This document shows, piece by piece, positions 6,829 through 9,141 of a stretch of DNA of 9,141 nt. The DNA comes from Phycisphaerales bacterium. GTDB lineage: Bacteria > Planctomycetota > Phycisphaerae > Tepidisphaerales > Tepidisphaeraceae. Both the position numbers and the translations under genes were made by a program. The stretch spans positions 527 through 9,667 of the forward strand of contig PMAK01000131.1 in assembly GCA_003153655.1 (NCBI GenBank), in the 5' to 3' direction. Below the pieces are notes generated by a model. That model was given only the letters and a program-made list of their open reading frames with translations. It did not search any database and was not told where the DNA came from. Position 1 is the stretch's first letter; each line of letters opens with the position of its first letter.

Positions 6829-7563
6829 ATGACACGCTCAAGGAAACGGTTTCTCATTGTCGCAGCAACAGCGGCTCTGCTCGTGCCGACCGCCGCATTC
6901 GCCGACATCGTTTTTGACCCGACGAACTTCGCCGAAGCAGTAATCCAAGTGGCGGACGATGCGCAGATGGTTGACCAGCTCTACCAAGAGATTGACAACG
7001 AAGTGAGCATGCTGAAAAGCTGGAACTTCACTCAGCTACCCGGAATTCTGCAAAGCATGAACATCTGGCAGCAGGTGTTTGGCCAAGCCGGCACGACCTA
7101 TTCGTCCACCGATCCCGGCAGCACGCTCAACAGCCAATATCCATCCGATCCGAGTAATTATGCCAACATGACGGATGCCAGCTTCCAATCCATGCAGAAC
7201 GGTTGGGATCAGGAAGAAAGAAGCGTCCTGGTCGAAAACCGTACCGTCCAAAACGAGACGTATTTGAACCTGCAACCGACAGCGCAGCGCATTCAAGCTT
7301 ATGTGGAGCATTCCAATTCCGCGTCTGGCGCCACCTCTGCCATGCAGGCCGGGAACGAGGAAGTGGCGAGTTTGGTAGCTCAGCTTCAATCGCTCCAAGC
7401 GCAGGAAATTACCGATGCCCGCGCCGAAGTGGAGCGGAAGGCGCAAGAACAAGCGGAAGAAGCTTATGGCGATCAGCAGTGTCAGGCGGTGCGCGTGGGC
7501 TGGGACAATCCACAGCAGCCCACTACATCTTTAGTGAATGCCTTTCCCGCGGCCAATCAATAG
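6829..7563 (+). CDS. Second TrbJ/VirB5-like protein, tandem paralogue
   Basis: This 244-residue protein resembles its upstream neighbour. It has a compact signal peptide (MTRSRKRFLIVAATAALLVPTAAFA, cut after about 25) and a mature start DIVFDPTNFAEAVIQVADD that is closer to the usual TrbJ opening (DPTN). Shared blocks with the first copy are LVENR (134-138), SNSASG (162-167) and GWDNPQQPT, and the first two are spaced 28 residues apart in both proteins. The middle region differs, with many Trp and Gln residues, and the C-terminal part is a charged helix with one cysteine (C218). AGAGGAG at 6815-6821 precedes the ATG. It stands between trbJ and trbL, where trbK is normally found, but it has no lipobox and is far longer than TrbK. 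By inference it is a second pilus-tip or adhesin subunit. Confidence 0.8.
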   Translation: MTRSRKRFLIVAATAALLVPTAAFADIVFDPTNFAEAVIQVADDAQMVDQLYQEIDNEVSMLKSWNFTQLPGILQSMNIWQQVFGQAGTTYSSTDPGSTLNSQYPSDPSNYANMTDASFQSMQNGWDQEERSVLVENRTVQNETYLNLQPTAQRIQAYVEHSNSASGATSAMQAGNEEVASLVAQLQSLQAQEITDARAEVERKAQEQAEEAYGDQQCQAVRVGWDNPQQPTTSLVNAFPAANQ

Positions 7564-7580
7564 TGGAGCAACCAGAAGCG

Positions 7581-7592
7581 AAGGGAGGTGAT
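7581..7592 (+). promoter_or_regulatory. Extended Shine-Dalgarno that fixes the trbL start
   Basis: AAGGGAGGTGAT is close to a full match to the 16S rRNA 3' end. It places the ATG at 7597 at optimal distance and makes the in-frame GTG at 7588, which lies inside the site, an unlikely start. It suggests strong translation of trbL. Confidence 0.65.
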
Positions 7593-7596
7593 TGCA

Positions 7597-8760
7597 ATGA
7601 CGGCGATCCTGGCAGTGGACTTCGGCAATGGCGGGCCCGACCTCATCAATGATGTGGCCAACCAGTACCTCAACGCAATCAATAATGCTTTCGGTCTCAT
7701 CCAAGGCGATGTCGCTTGGGTGTTGAACGTGCTAATCATTCTGAGCATCATGTGGTCGGCCACGCTCTGGGCGCTCAGCGAGGACCATGTCATCGCGCAG
7801 TTTGCCCGAAAACTTGTCTACATTGGCATGTTTGCCTGGATCATTCAGAACTGGCAATCCCTCACGGACAAGCTGGCATCCTCATTCATGAATCTTGGTT
7901 TGAAAGCGGGTGGCTTTGACGGGGTGGGCTTCTACACCCAACAGCCGGGCAACATCGCGTTCCTGGGTTACACGACGGCGCAGCCGCTGATGGATCAAAT
8001 TAAACGGCTGACCGGACCCGTGGCGTTCTTCAAAAACTTTGTCGAAATCGCATTTCTGGCCATAGCAGTCGCCGCCATCGTCGCCGCGTTCTGTGTCATC
8101 ACGATCCAGGTGGTGCTCGCGCTGGTTACATTTAAGTTCGGGAGCTTGGCCGCGTTCGTGCTCGTGCCGTTCGGCGTTTTGTCCAAGACGGCATTCATCG
8201 CCGAGCGCCCGTTGGGCTGGGTGGTTGGGTCCGGCGTGCGCTTAATGGTACTCACATTGGTCCTGGGCATAGGAAACGGCATCTTCCAAGCGCTGCAAGT
8301 CCCTGCGGGGAACACCGTGACGACGTATCAAGCCTTCTGCATCGCATTGGCAGCGCTGCTGCTCATGGTGCTGTCGCTCGTCGCATCGCGTCTGGCCACG
8401 GACATGATTATTGGTGGACCGAGCCTGGGCGTCGGCACGGCGCTCAATACAACGGCGGTGGCCTACAACACCACCGTTGGCGCCGCCAGTTCCCGGCCGG
8501 CCCTCGCGGCGGTAAGAGCGGCCGCCGCGGTACCAATGAAAGGCGCGACGTTGATTGCGCAGGTCGGCAGCGCCGCGGCGCGCACGATTCGCGGCGTCGG
8601 CAGTGCCGGTACAGTAGCGGTTGCCTCGGCCGTTCCTTCTTCAACGGCAACTCGATCCGTTGGAACCGTCGCCGCGAATTCGGCCAGTCGAGTGCCTGGC
8701 CCATCCAATTCTCCGAGTGGTAAAGGCGGGTCTTCTGGCGCTGGAGGGCCTGTAACATGA
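7597..8760 (+). CDS. trbL: TrbL (VirB6-like) polytopic inner-membrane channel protein
   Basis: This 387-residue protein belongs to the TrbL/VirB6 group, which forms part of the inner-membrane channel of the conjugation machine. Hydrophobic stretches at about 40-60, 70-86, 145-180, 184-197, 213-230 and 245-265 suggest five to seven membrane helices. A longer hydrophilic loop (about 87-140) probably faces the periplasm. Conserved-looking features are the N-terminal hydrophobic pair, the KFGSLAAFVLVPFGVL block and the AERPLGWVVGSGVRLMVL block. From about residue 290 the protein becomes an Ala/Ser/Gly/Thr-rich low-complexity tail ending in GKGGSSGAGGPVT. The start is set by the ribosome site at 7581-7592. 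Its TGA overlaps the ATG of trbF (ATGA), so the two are translationally coupled. Confidence 0.92.
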   Translation: MTAILAVDFGNGGPDLINDVANQYLNAINNAFGLIQGDVAWVLNVLIILSIMWSATLWALSEDHVIAQFARKLVYIGMFAWIIQNWQSLTDKLASSFMNLGLKAGGFDGVGFYTQQPGNIAFLGYTTAQPLMDQIKRLTGPVAFFKNFVEIAFLAIAVAAIVAAFCVITIQVVLALVTFKFGSLAAFVLVPFGVLSKTAFIAERPLGWVVGSGVRLMVLTLVLGIGNGIFQALQVPAGNTVTTYQAFCIALAALLLMVLSLVASRLATDMIIGGPSLGVGTALNTTAVAYNTTVGAASSRPALAAVRAAAAVPMKGATLIAQVGSAAARTIRGVGSAGTVAVASAVPSSTATRSVGTVAANSASRVPGPSNSPSGKGGSSGAGGPVT

Positions 8761-9141
8761 GTTTTCCACAGACAACGACAAGCTATGGGAAAAATGGCGG
8801 CTCATCCGACGGTCACAATCCGTATGCCCGCGCGGCGAACGCATGGGACGAACGGATTGGATCGGCGCGAGTACAGGCTCACAACTGGCGGGTTATAGCT
8901 TTTGCAGCGATAGCGTTGGCGCTCATCTCGACAACTGGCGCGGTTGTGTTGGGAATCAAGAAACAAGTCGCCACTTACGTCGTCGAGGTGGATAAGGCAG
9001 GAATGCCGGGGCGGATCACACTCGCCAGCGAACCGTATCGACCCGATTCGGCACAAGTCGGTTACTTCGTCGGTGAGGTCGTGCGTCTCGTGCGCGAACG
9101 GCCGCTTGATCCGGTCGTCATGCGCCAGCAGTGGACCAAGG
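8757..9141 (+). CDS. trbF: TrbF (VirB8-like) conjugal transfer protein, 3' end cut off by the window edge
   Basis: The first 128 codons are present. TrbF is a VirB8-type bitopic protein that nucleates assembly of the secretion complex. Residues 1-44 are cytoplasmic and contain NPYARAANAWDERIGSARVQAHNWR, the typical TrbF opening. One membrane helix follows at about 45-66 (VIAFAAIALALISTTGAVVLG). The rest is the beginning of the periplasmic NTF2-like domain (VATYVVEVDKAGMPGRI, then GYFVGEVVRLVRERPLDP). The start codon overlaps the trbL stop as ATGA. trbG and trbI would be expected to follow beyond the window. No frameshift is seen up to the edge. Confidence 0.92.
   Translation, partial: MSFPQTTTSYGKNGGSSDGHNPYARAANAWDERIGSARVQAHNWRVIAFAAIALALISTTGAVVLGIKKQVATYVVEVDKAGMPGRITLASEPYRPDSAQVGYFVGEVVRLVRERPLDPVVMRQQWTK

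Noticed and set aside
7588..7596. GTG start for trbL
   Set aside because: It lies within the extended Shine-Dalgarno; the ATG at 7597 is at the right distance.
1..9141. CRISPR array, tRNA, rRNA or intrinsic terminator
   Set aside because: No regularly spaced repeats, no cloverleaf-like sequence and no GC stem followed by a T-run was found on either strand.

Overview
The window reads as part of a mobile conjugative element, either an integrative conjugative element or a plasmid, from a Gram-negative bacterium of moderately high GC. The right two thirds carry a P-type (Trb/VirB-like) type IV secretion operon on the + strand, in the order trbC, trbD, trbE, trbJ, a second trbJ-like gene, trbL and trbF. 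The last gene is cut by the window edge. Double-membrane secretion of this type fits Proteobacteria or a lineage such as Acidobacteria; the sequence alone does not settle which.

Layout: bases 1-2441 (- strand) hold the first 813 codons of a very large protein with an N-terminal PHP (polymerase/histidinol phosphatase-like metallohydrolase) domain, a P-loop and a long coiled coil, matching the TrlF family of AAA/SMC-like ATPases. Its C-terminus lies left of the window. Bases 2442-2892 are a divergent intergenic region with several inverted and direct repeats, a possible decayed mobile or coding remnant, and a good sigma70-like promoter firing toward trbC. An 18-bp near-perfect palindrome sits on the -35 element of this promoter and is a strong candidate operator. 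From 2893 on the trb genes run closely packed, with gaps of about 17-50 bp or overlaps, so they probably form one transcript.

How the genes work together: TrbC is the pilin, TrbD the small inner-membrane partner, TrbE the VirB4-type ATPase, the TrbJ proteins VirB5-like periplasmic minor pilus components, TrbL the VirB6-like polytopic channel protein and TrbF the VirB8-like bitopic assembly protein. The remaining core genes (trbG, trbI) would be expected to the right. The TrlF-like protein is probably not part of the conjugation machine. It looks like accessory cargo, plausibly for defence or inter-element conflict.

Points of most interest: the operator-like palindrome controlling the transfer operon; tandem TrbJ/VirB5 paralogues, the second occupying the place where trbK usually stands; a 131-bp overlap in which the last 43 residues of TrbE are read in a different frame from the TrbJ signal peptide; the absence of trbB (VirB11 ATPase) from its usual place before trbC; and the divergently placed PHP-ATPase gene.
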